Notes under the pieces: model-generated
The model's input: only the letters and a program-made list of their open reading frames with translations
Database searches by the model: none
Told to the model about the DNA's origin: nothing
NCBI GenBank assembly: GCA_964454685.1
Contig: CAYVTZ010000001.1
Span: forward strand, 62,001 to 126,000
Direction of reading: 5' to 3'
Source: CAYVTZ01 sp964454685
Lineage (GTDB): Bacteria; Bacillota; Clostridia; Christensenellales; Christensenellaceae
Length of the DNA stretch: 64,000 bases
Made by a program: the position numbers and the translations under genes
In this document: positions 1 to 8,784 of the stretch, in pieces
Layout of the letters: each line of letters starts with the position of its first letter
Position numbering within the stretch: the stretch's first letter is position 1

Positions 1-1377
1 CGACGTGATGATGATTCCCATGCCGGAGCGTGCCAATTCCATAATAATATGGTATATCTCATTCTTTGCGCCCACATCCACGCCCTGCGTCGGATTGGAC
101 AAAATCATGATTTCCGGATGCGCTGCAATCCACTTTGCCAACACAACCTTTTGTTGGTTTCCGCCCGAAAGGCTGACAATCAAATTGTCCAAATCCGCAA
201 CCTTGATGTTCAGCTTTTCCTTATATTCTTCCGCCAGCTTGCGTTCCTTCGCCCGCTTAAGCGCCAATCCAGTTCGATATTTCTCCAGCGTGACAATGGT
301 CATGTTGTCCACCACAGAAAGATCCTTGATGATTGCATTCTCCTTACGATTGGAGGGCAGCATCCCGATCCCCAGCTTTTTCGCTTTTGTCGGATGGTTG
401 TAACGAACCGCCTTGCCATCCTTTAAAATATTCCCGCCTTTCAGCGGCAAATTACCAAACAGCGCGCGTACCAGTTCATCCTTGCCATCGCCCAGCAGTC
501 CGGTGATTCCCAAAATCTCGCCGGCATGCAGCTCAAAGCTAACGTCCTTCACGCGCGTATCCACCGAAATATTTTTCGCTTCAAATATAACGTCTCCAAT
601 GTCATGCGGCTCAAAGACGTCCACATCCAAAACGTTTTTTCCGACCATCATGCGGGCGATATCTACCTGCCCGACTTTCTGATCCCCCGTCGCGGTAAAG
701 TCCAGCGTTCCGGCATTTTCACCGTTACGCAGCACCGTAGCGCTGTCACAAAACTCCACAACTTCACCCAGCTTGTGCGAAATGAAAATGATGGAAGCCC
801 CCTGCGTCTGCGTTAACTTTTTCATCACGCTAAACACATTTTCCACTTCTTTTTGCGTCAAAGACGTGGTCGGCTCATCCATTATAATCAGCTTCGCATC
901 CATCAGCACCGCACGTGCAATCTCTACAATCTGCTTGTAGGACGCTTGCAAATCACGCACCATCGCTCTGGGATCAATCTTCACGTGCATCCGCTCAAAC
1001 ACCTGCCGTGTTTGCTCGATCATGGCTTTCGCATCGATTTTTCCCAGTTTTGATTTGAGTTCGCGGCCCAAAAACAGGTTTTCATACACGGTTAAGTCGT
1101 TGACAACGTTCAGTTCCTGATGCACAAACGCAATGCCCTTTTCCTGCGCTGCGGCAGCACTGGGAATGCTCACATTGTCCTTGCCCAGCAGGGAAATCTC
1201 CCCACTGTCCTTATCAATCACGCCGCCTAAAATATTCATCAAGGTCGTCTTGCCCGCGCCATTTTCGCCTAGCAGCGCGTGGATTTCCTGCGGTTTGACC
1301 ACAAAGTCAACCTCTTTGAGTACTTGGACGCCACTGAAAGATTTATTGATTTTACTCATCTTCAAGGCATATTCCAT
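1..1377 (-). CDS. Ribose-type sugar ABC transporter ATP-binding protein (3' end cut off)
   Basis: Double-domain ATPase of the RbsA/MglA/XylG type, energising import of the sugar bound by the lipoprotein encoded just upstream. The coding strand opens with MEYALKMSKI and has an intact first Walker A, GENGAGKT, at residues 37-44 and Walker B MDEPTTSLT near residue 164. The second half has LSGGNQQKVV near residue 400. Its Walker A is degenerate (GDGKDE), and its Walker B region reads SNPTQGVDVG, lacking the usual Asp-Glu pair. The start at 1377 follows GAGGGA; an in-frame ATG at 1392 lacks a good site. The window begins about 40-50 codons before the expected end, so the C-terminus and permease lie outside. 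It is downstream of the isomerase-DeoC operon. Confidence 0.93.
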   Translation of the reverse strand, partial: MEYALKMSKINKSFSGVQVLKEVDFVVKPQEIHALLGENGAGKTTLMNILGGVIDKDSGEISLLGKDNVSIPSAAAAQEKGIAFVHQELNVVNDLTVYENLFLGRELKSKLGKIDAKAMIEQTRQVFERMHVKIDPRAMVRDLQASYKQIVEIARAVLMDAKLIIMDEPTTSLTQKEVENVFSVMKKLTQTQGASIIFISHKLGEVVEFCDSATVLRNGENAGTLDFTATGDQKVGQVDIARMMVGKNVLDVDVFEPHDIGDVIFEAKNISVDTRVKDVSFELHAGEILGITGLLGDGKDELVRALFGNLPLKGGNILKDGKAVRYNHPTKAKKLGIGMLPSNRKENAIIKDLSVVDNMTIVTLEKYRTGLALKRAKERKLAEEYKEKLNIKVADLDNLIVSLSGGNQQKVVLAKWIAAHPEIMILSNPTQGVDVGAKNEIYHIIMELARSGMGIIITS

Positions 1378-1632
1378 TACTGTATCCCTCATATCTTACT
1401 GATTTTGTGATGACTTCCATGCTTTGCAACAAGCAAATCATATCATGATTAACATCAAATGTCAGCAGCAATCTCTATGTTTTTCTCTCAAAAACCACTG
1501 CTGAAACGATTAAAAAAACAAATCTTTTCAATCCGCAAAAAATTACTTACCAAAAACAAGTCCATAATCAGTTTTAATTCAGATAAAAAAAGATTGTGTG
1601 GGCAAATCTACCCGGTTTCATCAGTCATTTTT

Positions 1633-1664
1633 TTTGCACACCCGACTGTTGTCGGGTGTGCAAA
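1633..1664 (-). other. Intercistronic stem-loop between binding-protein and ATPase genes
   Basis: Perfect 14-bp stem (1633-1646 with 1651-1664) and a 4-base loop, 22 bases past the stop of the binding-protein gene. On the transcribed strand the stem is followed by A residues, not U, so it is not a standard intrinsic terminator. In malE/rbsB-like operons such hairpins protect the upstream mRNA 3' end and raise binding-protein over ATPase output; that role is inferred here. The rest of 1393-1685 holds no gene I can support. Confidence 0.75.
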
Positions 1665-1685
1665 CTTCAAGTGTTCAACTATTGA

Positions 1686-2771
1686 TTAATAAGGTGCCTC
1701 TTCGGTAATACCGTAGGATTTCAGATAATCTTCATAGTTGGTGCGGTCAACATTCTGCGGGGGGATGATCAGGCGGTTTTCAGCGTCAACGCCCGGATCC
1801 TCACCTTTGATGATTTTGTCAACCAGCTTGATCGCATCAGCGATCATGTAAGGCGGATATGTCTGAGAAGAAACCCAGATATTCTCATATTCCGGCTCGG
1901 TCATCATCTTGAAGTAAGATTTGTCTCCGCCACCACCCGTGATCACTTTGATGTCATCGCGGCCGGCTTCTTTGATCGCCTGCAGGATACCCTTGGACAT
2001 TTCATCGTCTGTGGAGTAGATCGCATCGATTTCAGGCTGAGAGTTCAGGATGTCTGCCATTACGGGAAGCACGGTTTCCGGAGCGCCGTTATCGGAAGCC
2101 CACTCGCCGATCACTTCAATCTTGTCGTTCTTATCGAACACAGATTTCGCACCGTTCACACGTTCGGTGAAGATGCTGCCGTAGTTGGGGATGTTCATGA
2201 TGGCAACTTTGCCGCCTTCAGCGCCAAGTTTGTCAACGATGTACTGTCCGCCCAACACGCCCATTTCATAGTTGTTACCAGCAACGTAGTAGTCCGGCTT
2301 CACGTCGCCAAGCTGACGGTCAAAGTTCACCAGCGTGATCCCTGCGTCCATTACCTTCTGCGCCGCAACTGCAAGCTCGTCGTTATCCGGGAAGAGCACG
2401 ATGTATTTGCAGCCCTGCTGGATCAGCTCATCAATTTTGTTCGCCTGGTCATTTACGTTCTCAGATGCAACCAGCATATAGTTGAGGCCGAGTTCGTCAG
2501 CGGTGTTCTTTGCAGACCACTGCACAGCGCCAACCCAACCGGTCGGGTTGTTCGGTACCGAGATACCTACCAGCGGAGCTTCGCCGTCTGCCGCAGCAGC
2601 AGGTTCTTCCGCCGGAGCTTCCGAAGCCGGAGCCTCAGATGCCGGAGCTTCGCTTGCCGGAGCTTCCGATGCCGGAGCTTCCGATGCCGGTGCAGCAGCC
2701 GGAGCCGCGCAACCAAACAACAAGCCAACCGTCAGCAACATGCTGAGCACGATTACCAATGTTTTTTTCAT
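1686..2771 (-). CDS. Sugar-binding lipoprotein of an ABC importer (periplasmic-binding-protein 4 fold)
   Basis: Captures the transported sugar outside the membrane for the ATPase encoded next. The 361-residue product has a lipoprotein signal peptide with lipobox L-F-G-C and lipidated Cys21. A flexible linker of five Pro-Ala-Ser-Glu-Ala units (residues 28-52) follows, then a type I binding-protein domain starting around residue 65 (LVGISVPNNP) that ends near VDRTNYEDYLKSYG. The start follows a strong AGGAGG. It sits 76 bp downstream of deoC in the same operon and has a strong hairpin after its stop. The ligand cannot be read from sequence; the operon suggests a deoxysugar, pentose or polyol. 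The layout matches the second binding protein at 48192-49325: same Cys21 and same repeat start at residue 28. Confidence 0.93.
   Translation of the reverse strand: MKKTLVIVLSMLLTVGLLFGCAAPAAAPASEAPASEAPASEAPASEAPASEAPAEEPAAAADGEAPLVGISVPNNPTGWVGAVQWSAKNTADELGLNYMLVASENVNDQANKIDELIQQGCKYIVLFPDNDELAVAAQKVMDAGITLVNFDRQLGDVKPDYYVAGNNYEMGVLGGQYIVDKLGAEGGKVAIMNIPNYGSIFTERVNGAKSVFDKNDKIEVIGEWASDNGAPETVLPVMADILNSQPEIDAIYSTDDEMSKGILQAIKEAGRDDIKVITGGGGDKSYFKMMTEPEYENIWVSSQTYPPYMIADAIKLVDKIIKGEDPGVDAENRLIIPPQNVDRTNYEDYLKSYGITEEAPY
2616..2690 (-). repeat. Five tandem 15-bp units encoding the PASEA linker
   Basis: Five near-identical in-frame 15-bp units, each encoding Pro-Ala-Ser-Glu-Ala, form a spacer between the lipid anchor and the binding domain. 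The same kind of array occurs at 49140-49244 in the paralogous binding protein. Confidence 0.85.
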
Positions 2772-2847
2772 TTTGTTTCCTCCTGTAACATGGTTTAATT
2801 TATCTCAAGCGGTTTCCCGCGCCGAGAACTTTTCGCCCCTTCAGGGA

Positions 2848-3516
2848 TCATTTTCCGAAGGATCGTACAATTTCCAGTGCCGATGCCGTGTTGATGCCAA
2901 AGCGTTCCACTCCCATCGCCACCAGCTCGTCAAACTCCGCTCTGGTACGGATGCCACCCGCGGCCTTCACCTTCAGGTCACGACCTAAAATGGATTTGAT
3001 TTTGCGGATGCGCTCAATGTTAGCATCGCCGGGCACCCAGCCCGTTCCTGTCTTGAGGAAGTTTGCACCACTCTTCACTACAATTTCACAAGCACGCTCA
3101 ATTTCGTCCTCCGTTAGACAATTCAGCTCAATGATGACCTTGGTCAGCGCATCGCCGGATACGGCAATCACTTGTTTCAGCTCGTCCAATACATAATCGT
3201 ACTCCCGATTTTTGAACTTGCCTACGTTCATCACGATGTCCATTTCCTGCACACCGTCCTCCACCAGCAACTTCGCTTCCGTCAGCTTGGTCTCGGTTCT
3301 GTGTGCACCGCCGGGGAATCCCACAGGCGCGCCGACATACACCTCCGGTGCGTCTTTAAGCATCTCGGAAAGTGTCTTGACCCAGCAAGGCAGCGCATGT
3401 ACATTGATAAAGTTGTAAGCCTTTGCGTATTCCACAACCTCTTCAATGTCCTTCAGCGAATGGTGTGTTCTGACTGCGCTGATGTCGATCATTCTTGCTG
3501 CTTCTAATTGGTTCAT
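2848..3516 (-). CDS. deoC: Deoxyribose-phosphate aldolase (DeoC/LacD superfamily)
   Basis: Class I aldolase expected to split 2-deoxyribose 5-phosphate, or a related sugar phosphate, into glyceraldehyde 3-phosphate and acetaldehyde. The 222-residue TIM barrel keeps the three DeoC catalytic residues: Asp93 in EMDIVMN, Schiff-base Lys155 in FLKTGTGW, and Lys184 in KVKAAGGIRT. I chose the start at 3516 because GAGGAG lies 6 bases upstream; an in-frame start 39 bases earlier (3555) has no comparable site. It lies between a Gfo/Idh dehydrogenase and the sugar-binding lipoprotein, away from any nucleoside genes such as deoA, deoD or cdd. It may therefore act on a catabolic sugar phosphate other than deoxyribose phosphate; this last point is inference. 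Confidence 0.9.
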   Translation of the reverse strand: MNQLEAARMIDISAVRTHHSLKDIEEVVEYAKAYNFINVHALPCWVKTLSEMLKDAPEVYVGAPVGFPGGAHRTETKLTEAKLLVEDGVQEMDIVMNVGKFKNREYDYVLDELKQVIAVSGDALTKVIIELNCLTEDEIERACEIVVKSGANFLKTGTGWVPGDANIERIRKIKSILGRDLKVKAAGGIRTRAEFDELVAMGVERFGINTASALEIVRSFGK

Positions 3517-3583
3517 AGCGTACTCCTCTATCTTACAATACTTTGTATGTCTCATGTAAAAAGCTTTACATATTGTTTATATT

Positions 3584-4750
3584 TCAGCCAATTTCTGAAA
3601 CGCGCACCTTACGCTCTTCTTCATCCGATTTGAGCGCCGCTTCCAGCACTTGAATGATACGCGCGCCATCCTCCATGTTCGGGGTCATGGTTGTTCCTTT
3701 TTGCATTGCATCGAGGAAATCAGCCATCGCGTTGGCAAACGTGTGTTCATAGCCAATCACGTGCCCCACCGGCCACCAGTTGCCTGCATAAGGATGCGTA
3801 GGGTTTGTCACCATAATGGTACGGAAGCCCTGCTCGTCCTCGCAATCTTCCAAATTGTTGTACTGCAATTCATTCATGCGTTCAAAATTCCAGATCAAAC
3901 TGCCCTTAGACCCATACACTTCAAAATAATGATAATTCTTTCTGCCCCCCGCAAAACGCGAGGAATCAATGGTGCCCAGCACGCCGTTTTCAAATTCCAC
4001 GATCATGCAACTGGCATCGTCTACTTCCACTTTGCCCATCTCGCCCGTGTTGCTTTTTCCAGCCGTAAAAGTCGCCGCACCTCTGCCCGGAATGGGACGC
4101 TCTGTAATGAATGTTTTCTGCACCGCAGAAACCTTCTCCACTTCCCCGACTAAATACCGCGCAAGATCGACCGCATGCGAGCTCAAGTCCCACAACGGGC
4201 CGCCCGCCGCCAAGTCTTTCTTAAAATGCCACGTAAGCGGAAATTCGGGATCCATAATCCAGTCCTGCAAATACGATCCGCGCCATTCATAAATTCTACC
4301 CAGTTTGCCTTCCTCGATCATCTTTTTTGCAAAGCTGACCGCCGGAACACGACGATAGTTATGATTCAAATAATTAAGCACGCCAGCCTGCTTGACGGCA
4401 GTCGCCATCTCCGCAGCCTCGGCATAGCTAAGTGCCGCAGGCTTCTCGCAAAAAATCGCTTTGCCTGCCTTTGCCGCTTCCACCACCATTTCCTTGTGTA
4501 CCTTGGTGGGTGCTACAATATCGATGATATCAATGTCATCTCGCGCAATCACTTCACGCCAGTCGTACGCTGTTTCCTCGTATCCCCAGCGCTGTGCAAA
4601 CGCTTCCGTATCTTCTTTATCCGTACCGAATGCAACCTTGAGCACCGGCTCAAACGGCACATCAAAGAATTTTGCAACCTTCATCCAGCCGTTCGAGTGT
4701 GCCTTTCCCATAAAGCCCGTTCCGAGCATCGCAACATTTACTTTTTTCAT
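3584..4750 (-). CDS. Gfo/Idh/MocA-family NAD(P)-dependent dehydrogenase
   Basis: Oxidises a hydroxyl of a sugar, cyclitol or glycoside, or reduces a keto-sugar, using NAD(P). The 388-residue protein has the N-terminal Rossmann motif GTGFMGKAH at residues 10-18, the family signature FCEKP near residue 98, and a C-terminal substrate domain with SSHAVDLARYL near residue 192, where family members carry a catalytic His/Asp. The start at 4750 follows AGGAGAACGTAGA. It is placed between a TIM-barrel epimerase (36 bp upstream) and deoC. In known pathways such dehydrogenase-plus-TIM-barrel pairs act on inositols or 3-keto-glycosides. The true substrate is not visible. Confidence 0.9.
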   Translation of the reverse strand: MKKVNVAMLGTGFMGKAHSNGWMKVAKFFDVPFEPVLKVAFGTDKEDTEAFAQRWGYEETAYDWREVIARDDIDIIDIVAPTKVHKEMVVEAAKAGKAIFCEKPAALSYAEAAEMATAVKQAGVLNYLNHNYRRVPAVSFAKKMIEEGKLGRIYEWRGSYLQDWIMDPEFPLTWHFKKDLAAGGPLWDLSSHAVDLARYLVGEVEKVSAVQKTFITERPIPGRGAATFTAGKSNTGEMGKVEVDDASCMIVEFENGVLGTIDSSRFAGGRKNYHYFEVYGSKGSLIWNFERMNELQYNNLEDCEDEQGFRTIMVTNPTHPYAGNWWPVGHVIGYEHTFANAMADFLDAMQKGTTMTPNMEDGARIIQVLEAALKSDEEERKVRVSEIG

Positions 4751-4785
4751 TCTACGTTCTCCTGTCTGTCGTTAAGGTTACTCGC

Positions 4786-5649
4786 CTACTGGATGTTCGC
4801 AACCATCGCCTTCATGCTCTTCACGCTTTCAATGACCGCTTCCTTCTCACGCCCGCGCCAGTCAAAGTGCGGATGGTCGATCTCTACGGCAAGAAACCCT
4901 TTGAAGTCTGCCTTATCCAAAATATTGATTAAGGTTTGATTGTCGATGAGGCCCTGTCCCACCGGCACACCGGAAAAGAAGAACCAGTCCGTCGGCTTCG
5001 CTTCCTTCGTGTTCACCTGTAAATCCTTGAGGTGCACGGCAAAAGTGTGTTTCGCCAGTTTTTCCATGCCCGCCACCGGATCATCCAGCAAGCGCAGGAA
5101 ATTGCCTGTGTCAAAGTTTACGCCAAAGTTGGGGGAGCCTACGCTGTCCACCAGTTCCAAAATCTCGTCCGCCGTGAAGTCGATGTGGTTTTCCACTGCC
5201 ATCTTCACGTCATAGTCTTCCGCAATTTTGATCGCTTCTTGAAATTGCGTTTTCAAGCGTGCAATCTGCTCCTTATGGTTTTCATGCCGGAAGGAGAACG
5301 AGGAACCCGTCACACGCATCACGTCCGCGCCAATCGTCTTTGCCGCTGGAATCAACCGTTTCATTTCCGCAAATGCGTCCGCATTCAGCCCGCGTTCCAA
5401 ACCATCGGGATGCCCCCACGCCCAAACGCGGTCAAATCCGTATTCATCCAACTGTGCCTTCAATTCCTCCAGATAAGATTGTTCAAAGCTCTCCAAAAAG
5501 CACGTTTCCAGCGAAACGCCATCGATGTCCAGCTCATTTGCAAATGTCAGAAATTCCGTCATCGTCATGTTTTTTTCGGGCTTGTCCTGATCATGATACA
5601 CCTCACCGAAAAAACGATGAAAACAATAGCTATCAATTCCTACTTTCAT
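4786..5649 (-). CDS. TIM-barrel sugar (phosphate) isomerase/epimerase
   Basis: Member of the xylose-isomerase-like / AP-endonuclease-2 superfamily, whose members isomerise or epimerise keto-sugars and polyols with a divalent metal. The 287-residue protein starts MKVGIDSYCFHRFFGE and carries likely metal ligands Glu in AVENHIDFT, Asp in VNFDTGNFLRL, His in AVHLKDLQ, and a terminal Glu in LAVEIDHPH. This is the expected E-D-H-E order. The start follows GGAGGAGTATACAA. It is the second gene of the operon, 43 bp after the isomerase and 35 bp before the Gfo/Idh dehydrogenase. Three paralogs of the same fold occur in this window (12703, 30330, 56869) but are clearly divergent, so they probably serve different sugars. 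Confidence 0.88.
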   Translation of the reverse strand: MKVGIDSYCFHRFFGEVYHDQDKPEKNMTMTEFLTFANELDIDGVSLETCFLESFEQSYLEELKAQLDEYGFDRVWAWGHPDGLERGLNADAFAEMKRLIPAAKTIGADVMRVTGSSFSFRHENHKEQIARLKTQFQEAIKIAEDYDVKMAVENHIDFTADEILELVDSVGSPNFGVNFDTGNFLRLLDDPVAGMEKLAKHTFAVHLKDLQVNTKEAKPTDWFFFSGVPVGQGLIDNQTLINILDKADFKGFLAVEIDHPHFDWRGREKEAVIESVKSMKAMVANIQ

Positions 5650-5692
5650 TTGTATACTCCTCCGTTCTTATGTCCGTAGCACGTTGTCTGTT

Positions 5693-7027
5693 TTACAGCA
5701 CCGTCGGTTTCAAGCCAAACACTTTTGCCATCTGCAATAGTTCCGTTTTCCAATTACCGGAAAGCACAATCGCATGGTGAGAGCTCAAGCCTTCCATGAC
5801 CGCATGGCCATCATTATAGCGCAGCAATGCGCCGTTTCTGCAATCGCTGCCCGGATACTGTACATAATCCTCGATTTCCGCCTCGATAATCGTAATGCTC
5901 TTGAAGTCGGAACCGATCTTGGCAAGCGTTGTCGGCCCCAGCGGCAGACGGCAGTCCACCACAACAGCGTTCTCGTCCACAATTTCCAGCGCCTTGGGGC
6001 GCAGCGTCCATTCGGTGCAAAATTGTCTTGCGACCAATCCAAAATATCCACAATGCACAATCAGCGCATGGTTGTCCGGGTCTTTGATGTCCGGGAATTG
6101 ATCAATCTTCTCGTGCGCCAGCGCGGCCATCCCCACAAGGAACGGATATACGTTGCTCATCATGAAGGGTGACTGCAACGATTTATAGATCATATAGTTG
6201 CTCAGCAGCGTCAGCGTATCTCCCTCGCAGGCAAAAATGATGCCGTCGCGCTCAAATAGCATGTTCCATGCCAGGCACGGGGTCGTGTCCGCATAAAAGC
6301 TCTCATTGAGACAGTTACAGCCGATGCCCACCACATTGCCTTCTTTTTCACATTCGGCTTTTGCTGCAACATACAGCTTCACCGCAGATAAAAATGCTTT
6401 CTCGCTCAAGTCGTCGGATTTTTTGATGTCCCAGTCCGCACATGCAGCGCGCGCCACATCATCCGGCACTGCCTTAGCATCCTCGGCAAGCTGCTTCCAG
6501 CTTTTATAAACCAGCTTCATGCCGAATGCGTCCGCCATTTTTTGTGTGCATTCCTGCTCCCACCAGTAGAAGCGTTTGAAAATATACGCCTGCATTCCCT
6601 CGCCGGGGGAATCTTGAAACATCAGGAACTTCACGCCCTGCTCCAGTTGATTCTTGGTCGCAATGGAGCGAATGACCACTTTTGCCAGCGCAATGGTGTA
6701 AGGCGAAAAAACATTCATGCCCTTCTCACGCAGATAGCTGACAATCTCCCAGTCCCACATTTCAACCGTGCCAAAGCGTGAGGTCAGCACGACAAACGGC
6801 AAATCAATCGCCTGTAACTTGTCGGCTTCCTGAAACGCCGCGCCGATCAGCTGCGGGAATACCACGGCTTCTGCCTCCGCCGGCAACGCATCTCCCACGC
6901 AAGTCGGTTGCAAAAATTCTGCAACGTCACCATACATTTCCTTCAGCCGATTCAGTTGCTCATCAAATTCCTGTCGTTCCCGTTCATTCGCTGCCGCAAA
7001 ATAGAGTGGTGCTAAAATTGCTTTCAT
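5693..7027 (-). CDS. L-fucose/L-arabinose isomerase-like protein
   Basis: Likely ketol isomerase opening the operon. The 444-residue protein resembles the fucose/arabinose isomerase fold: an N-terminal sensing domain (PTCVGDALPAEAE; VVLTSRFGTVEMWDWE near residue 87), and a C-terminal half with CLAWNMLFERDGIIFACEGD-type text near residue 260 and HCGYFGLVARQFC near residue 330. It is much shorter than classical FucI (about 590 residues) and closer to the arabinose-isomerase-like group. It starts MKAILAPLYF after GGAGGAAAAAGTCTT. A kinase and a class II aldolase that would complete isomerase-kinase-aldolase catabolism are in the next operon (7297-9416). The substrate could be L-fucose, L-rhamnose, D-arabinose or an analogue. 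Confidence 0.75.
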   Translation of the reverse strand: MKAILAPLYFAAANERERQEFDEQLNRLKEMYGDVAEFLQPTCVGDALPAEAEAVVFPQLIGAAFQEADKLQAIDLPFVVLTSRFGTVEMWDWEIVSYLREKGMNVFSPYTIALAKVVIRSIATKNQLEQGVKFLMFQDSPGEGMQAYIFKRFYWWEQECTQKMADAFGMKLVYKSWKQLAEDAKAVPDDVARAACADWDIKKSDDLSEKAFLSAVKLYVAAKAECEKEGNVVGIGCNCLNESFYADTTPCLAWNMLFERDGIIFACEGDTLTLLSNYMIYKSLQSPFMMSNVYPFLVGMAALAHEKIDQFPDIKDPDNHALIVHCGYFGLVARQFCTEWTLRPKALEIVDENAVVVDCRLPLGPTTLAKIGSDFKSITIIEAEIEDYVQYPGSDCRNGALLRYNDGHAVMEGLSSHHAIVLSGNWKTELLQMAKVFGLKPTVL

Positions 7028-7132
7028 AAGACTTTTTCCTCCAAAAAACTAAAAAACTTTCCTTCTGCCATTGTCCTACTGTGGATGCCGTTACTCGAGC
7101 TCGATGTATGGTTGCTGTTTTCTATCACTTAA

Positions 7133-7150
7133 AATCGTTTGGTTTCGATT
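7133..7150 (-). promoter_or_regulatory. Candidate DeoR-type operator
   Basis: AATCG-N8-CGATT inverted repeat located just downstream of the predicted transcription start of the 7027 operon, where a repressor would block elongation or initiation. It matches a site at 21077-21094 at 14 of 18 positions. Two DeoR regulators are encoded in the window. The regulator assignment is inference. Confidence 0.5.
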
Positions 7151-7165
7151 GATGTTACTTTTTGT

Positions 7166-7195
7166 ATTGTAACACAGCGTTTATATACTTGTCAA
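7166..7195 (-). promoter_or_regulatory. Sigma-A promoter of the isomerase-to-ABC operon
   Basis: On the minus strand TTGACA (7190-7195), an 18-base spacer and TACAAT (7166-7171) precede the isomerase gene, giving a leader of about 130 bases. The surrounding 7028-7296 region contains no other gene; I see no clear terminator for the kinase gene ending at 7297. Confidence 0.75.
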
Positions 7196-7296
7196 TATCC
7201 CATAACATAAGGAAACACAAGGAAATTCCTATCTTTTTTGTTTGCTTTCACTTTCTATTTATTTGCGACTTTCTTGCACACTGTCCGGGCGCACCT

Positions 7297-8784
7297 TCAA
7301 CCATTCTTATTTTTCATCATTTCGCAAAATTTGCGGTATAGTTGTTCCCCCTGCGTTCGGTTTTGCGGCTCGTATGTTCTCAGCTCCACCGAATCGCGCA
7401 CAATGCTTCTGCCGTGCTGCAAATCACGAATCAGTCCACGTCCCAGCCACTGCATCAAAATATTCCCAATCGCCGTCGCGTCCGATGGGCCTGCCACAAT
7501 GGTCTTACCCATAACGTCAGCTGCCAATCGGTTCAGGCACTCGTTCTTGCCGCCGCCGCCCAAAATATACAATACATCATAGCTGCGTTTGGTCATGTGT
7601 TCAATTTGCTCCGCCACATATCGATATTTGCATGCCAAACTTTGCAAAATCACGCGCACGATCTCGATATCGCCGCTGATGACATAACCATTTCTTGCAC
7701 ACACGCGCACAATCGCTGACGGCATGTCCTTCGGTTCAAAGAATTCCGCATCATCCGGATCAACCAGCGCGTCCACCATACCCAGTTTCTCCGCCTGCTG
7801 TGCCAGCTCTGCAAAATCGTAGTTGCGTCCCTGCATGGCAAACACGCGCACACACTCTTGCAGCAACCACAACCCCATGATGTTTTTCAGATACCGAATG
7901 CGCCCGCACACACCGCCCTCGTTACCAAAGCCCGCCAGCAAACTTTCCTCGGTCAATATAGGCTGCTTGATCTCCGCACCCATCAGCGACCACGTGCCGC
8001 TGGACAAGAACAGAAATGGTTCATCTTCTGTCACCGGCGCAGCTGCTACCGCGCTTGCCGTATCATGCGAACCCGCCGTATAAATGGCGGCAGAAGGCGT
8101 TTTCAGTTCCTCGCAAACCTCTTCGCTGATGCTGCCCACCTCTGTGCCCGGTGCTACCACCGGCAAAAACAGCTTGCGGTCGATCCCGTAAGCACGCAGA
8201 ATGTCCGCATCCCACTCGTTTTTGGTAATATCATATAGGTTGGTCACGCTTGCAATGGTATATTCCGTGTATTTGCGCGCACCCAGCAAATAGGACAGAT
8301 AGTCCGGAACAAAAATCAGTTCGTGAGCGATGCTCAATAACTCAGGGTCCTGCTCATATTCCGCCAGCAAATGATAGCAGGTCTCAAACGGCGCAAATTG
8401 CTGCCCCGTTCTTTGGTATACTTCACGCATGGGCATCCGCTTGTCCGCCCGCTCAATCCAGCCGCGCGTGCGCATATCCCGATAGTTGCGCGGCGAACCG
8501 ATCATCGTGCCATTTTGTGTCAGCAAAGCGTAATCGTTACACCATGAATCAATGGCAATCGAACGAATCGTGCCACCGTATTGGCTCTGCGCCTTCGCAT
8601 ATCCCTGCTTAATCTCATGCAGCATATTGAGAAAATCCCAATAAAAGCGTCCCCGCGCCGTCACAATGCGGTTGGTAAACCTGTGCACCAGTTCAAACGT
8701 GGCACGCTCCTGCTCCAGTTGCCCCATCACCAGTTTACCGCCGCTCGCGCCGAGGTCGACGGCCAAGGCTCTTGTATCTTCCAT
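7297..8784 (-). CDS. Rhamnulokinase/fuculokinase-like FGGY sugar kinase
   Basis: Phosphorylates a ketose, probably at C1, for cleavage by the adjacent class II aldolase. The 495-residue FGGY kinase has the N-terminal phosphate-1 motif LAVDLGASGGKLVMG near residue 6, SGTWSLMG near residue 258 as in rhamnulokinases, and the C-terminal adenosine motif YILGGGGKNECLNRLAAD near residue 405. The ATG at 8784 shares its A with the aldolase stop (TGATG), showing translational coupling; an upstream in-frame start would lie inside the aldolase gene. It is the last gene of the 13686-7297 operon. The rhamnulokinase-like SGTWS motif favours a 6-deoxyhexulose, but specificity is unproven. Confidence 0.85.
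   Translation of the reverse strand: MEDTRALAVDLGASGGKLVMGQLEQERATFELVHRFTNRIVTARGRFYWDFLNMLHEIKQGYAKAQSQYGGTIRSIAIDSWCNDYALLTQNGTMIGSPRNYRDMRTRGWIERADKRMPMREVYQRTGQQFAPFETCYHLLAEYEQDPELLSIAHELIFVPDYLSYLLGARKYTEYTIASVTNLYDITKNEWDADILRAYGIDRKLFLPVVAPGTEVGSISEEVCEELKTPSAAIYTAGSHDTASAVAAAPVTEDEPFLFLSSGTWSLMGAEIKQPILTEESLLAGFGNEGGVCGRIRYLKNIMGLWLLQECVRVFAMQGRNYDFAELAQQAEKLGMVDALVDPDDAEFFEPKDMPSAIVRVCARNGYVISGDIEIVRVILQSLACKYRYVAEQIEHMTKRSYDVLYILGGGGKNECLNRLAADVMGKTIVAGPSDATAIGNILMQWLGRGLIRDLQHGRSIVRDSVELRTYEPQNRTQGEQLYRKFCEMMKNKNG

Noticed and set aside
1633..1664. Strong hairpin as a rho-independent terminator
   Set aside because: On the minus strand the stem is followed by A residues, and the U-run is on the wrong side for the neighbouring genes.
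1459..1689. Plus-strand ORF of 76 codons in the ABC intergenic region
   Set aside because: Low-complexity product, no ribosome site, and it runs through the hairpin and antisense to the operon.
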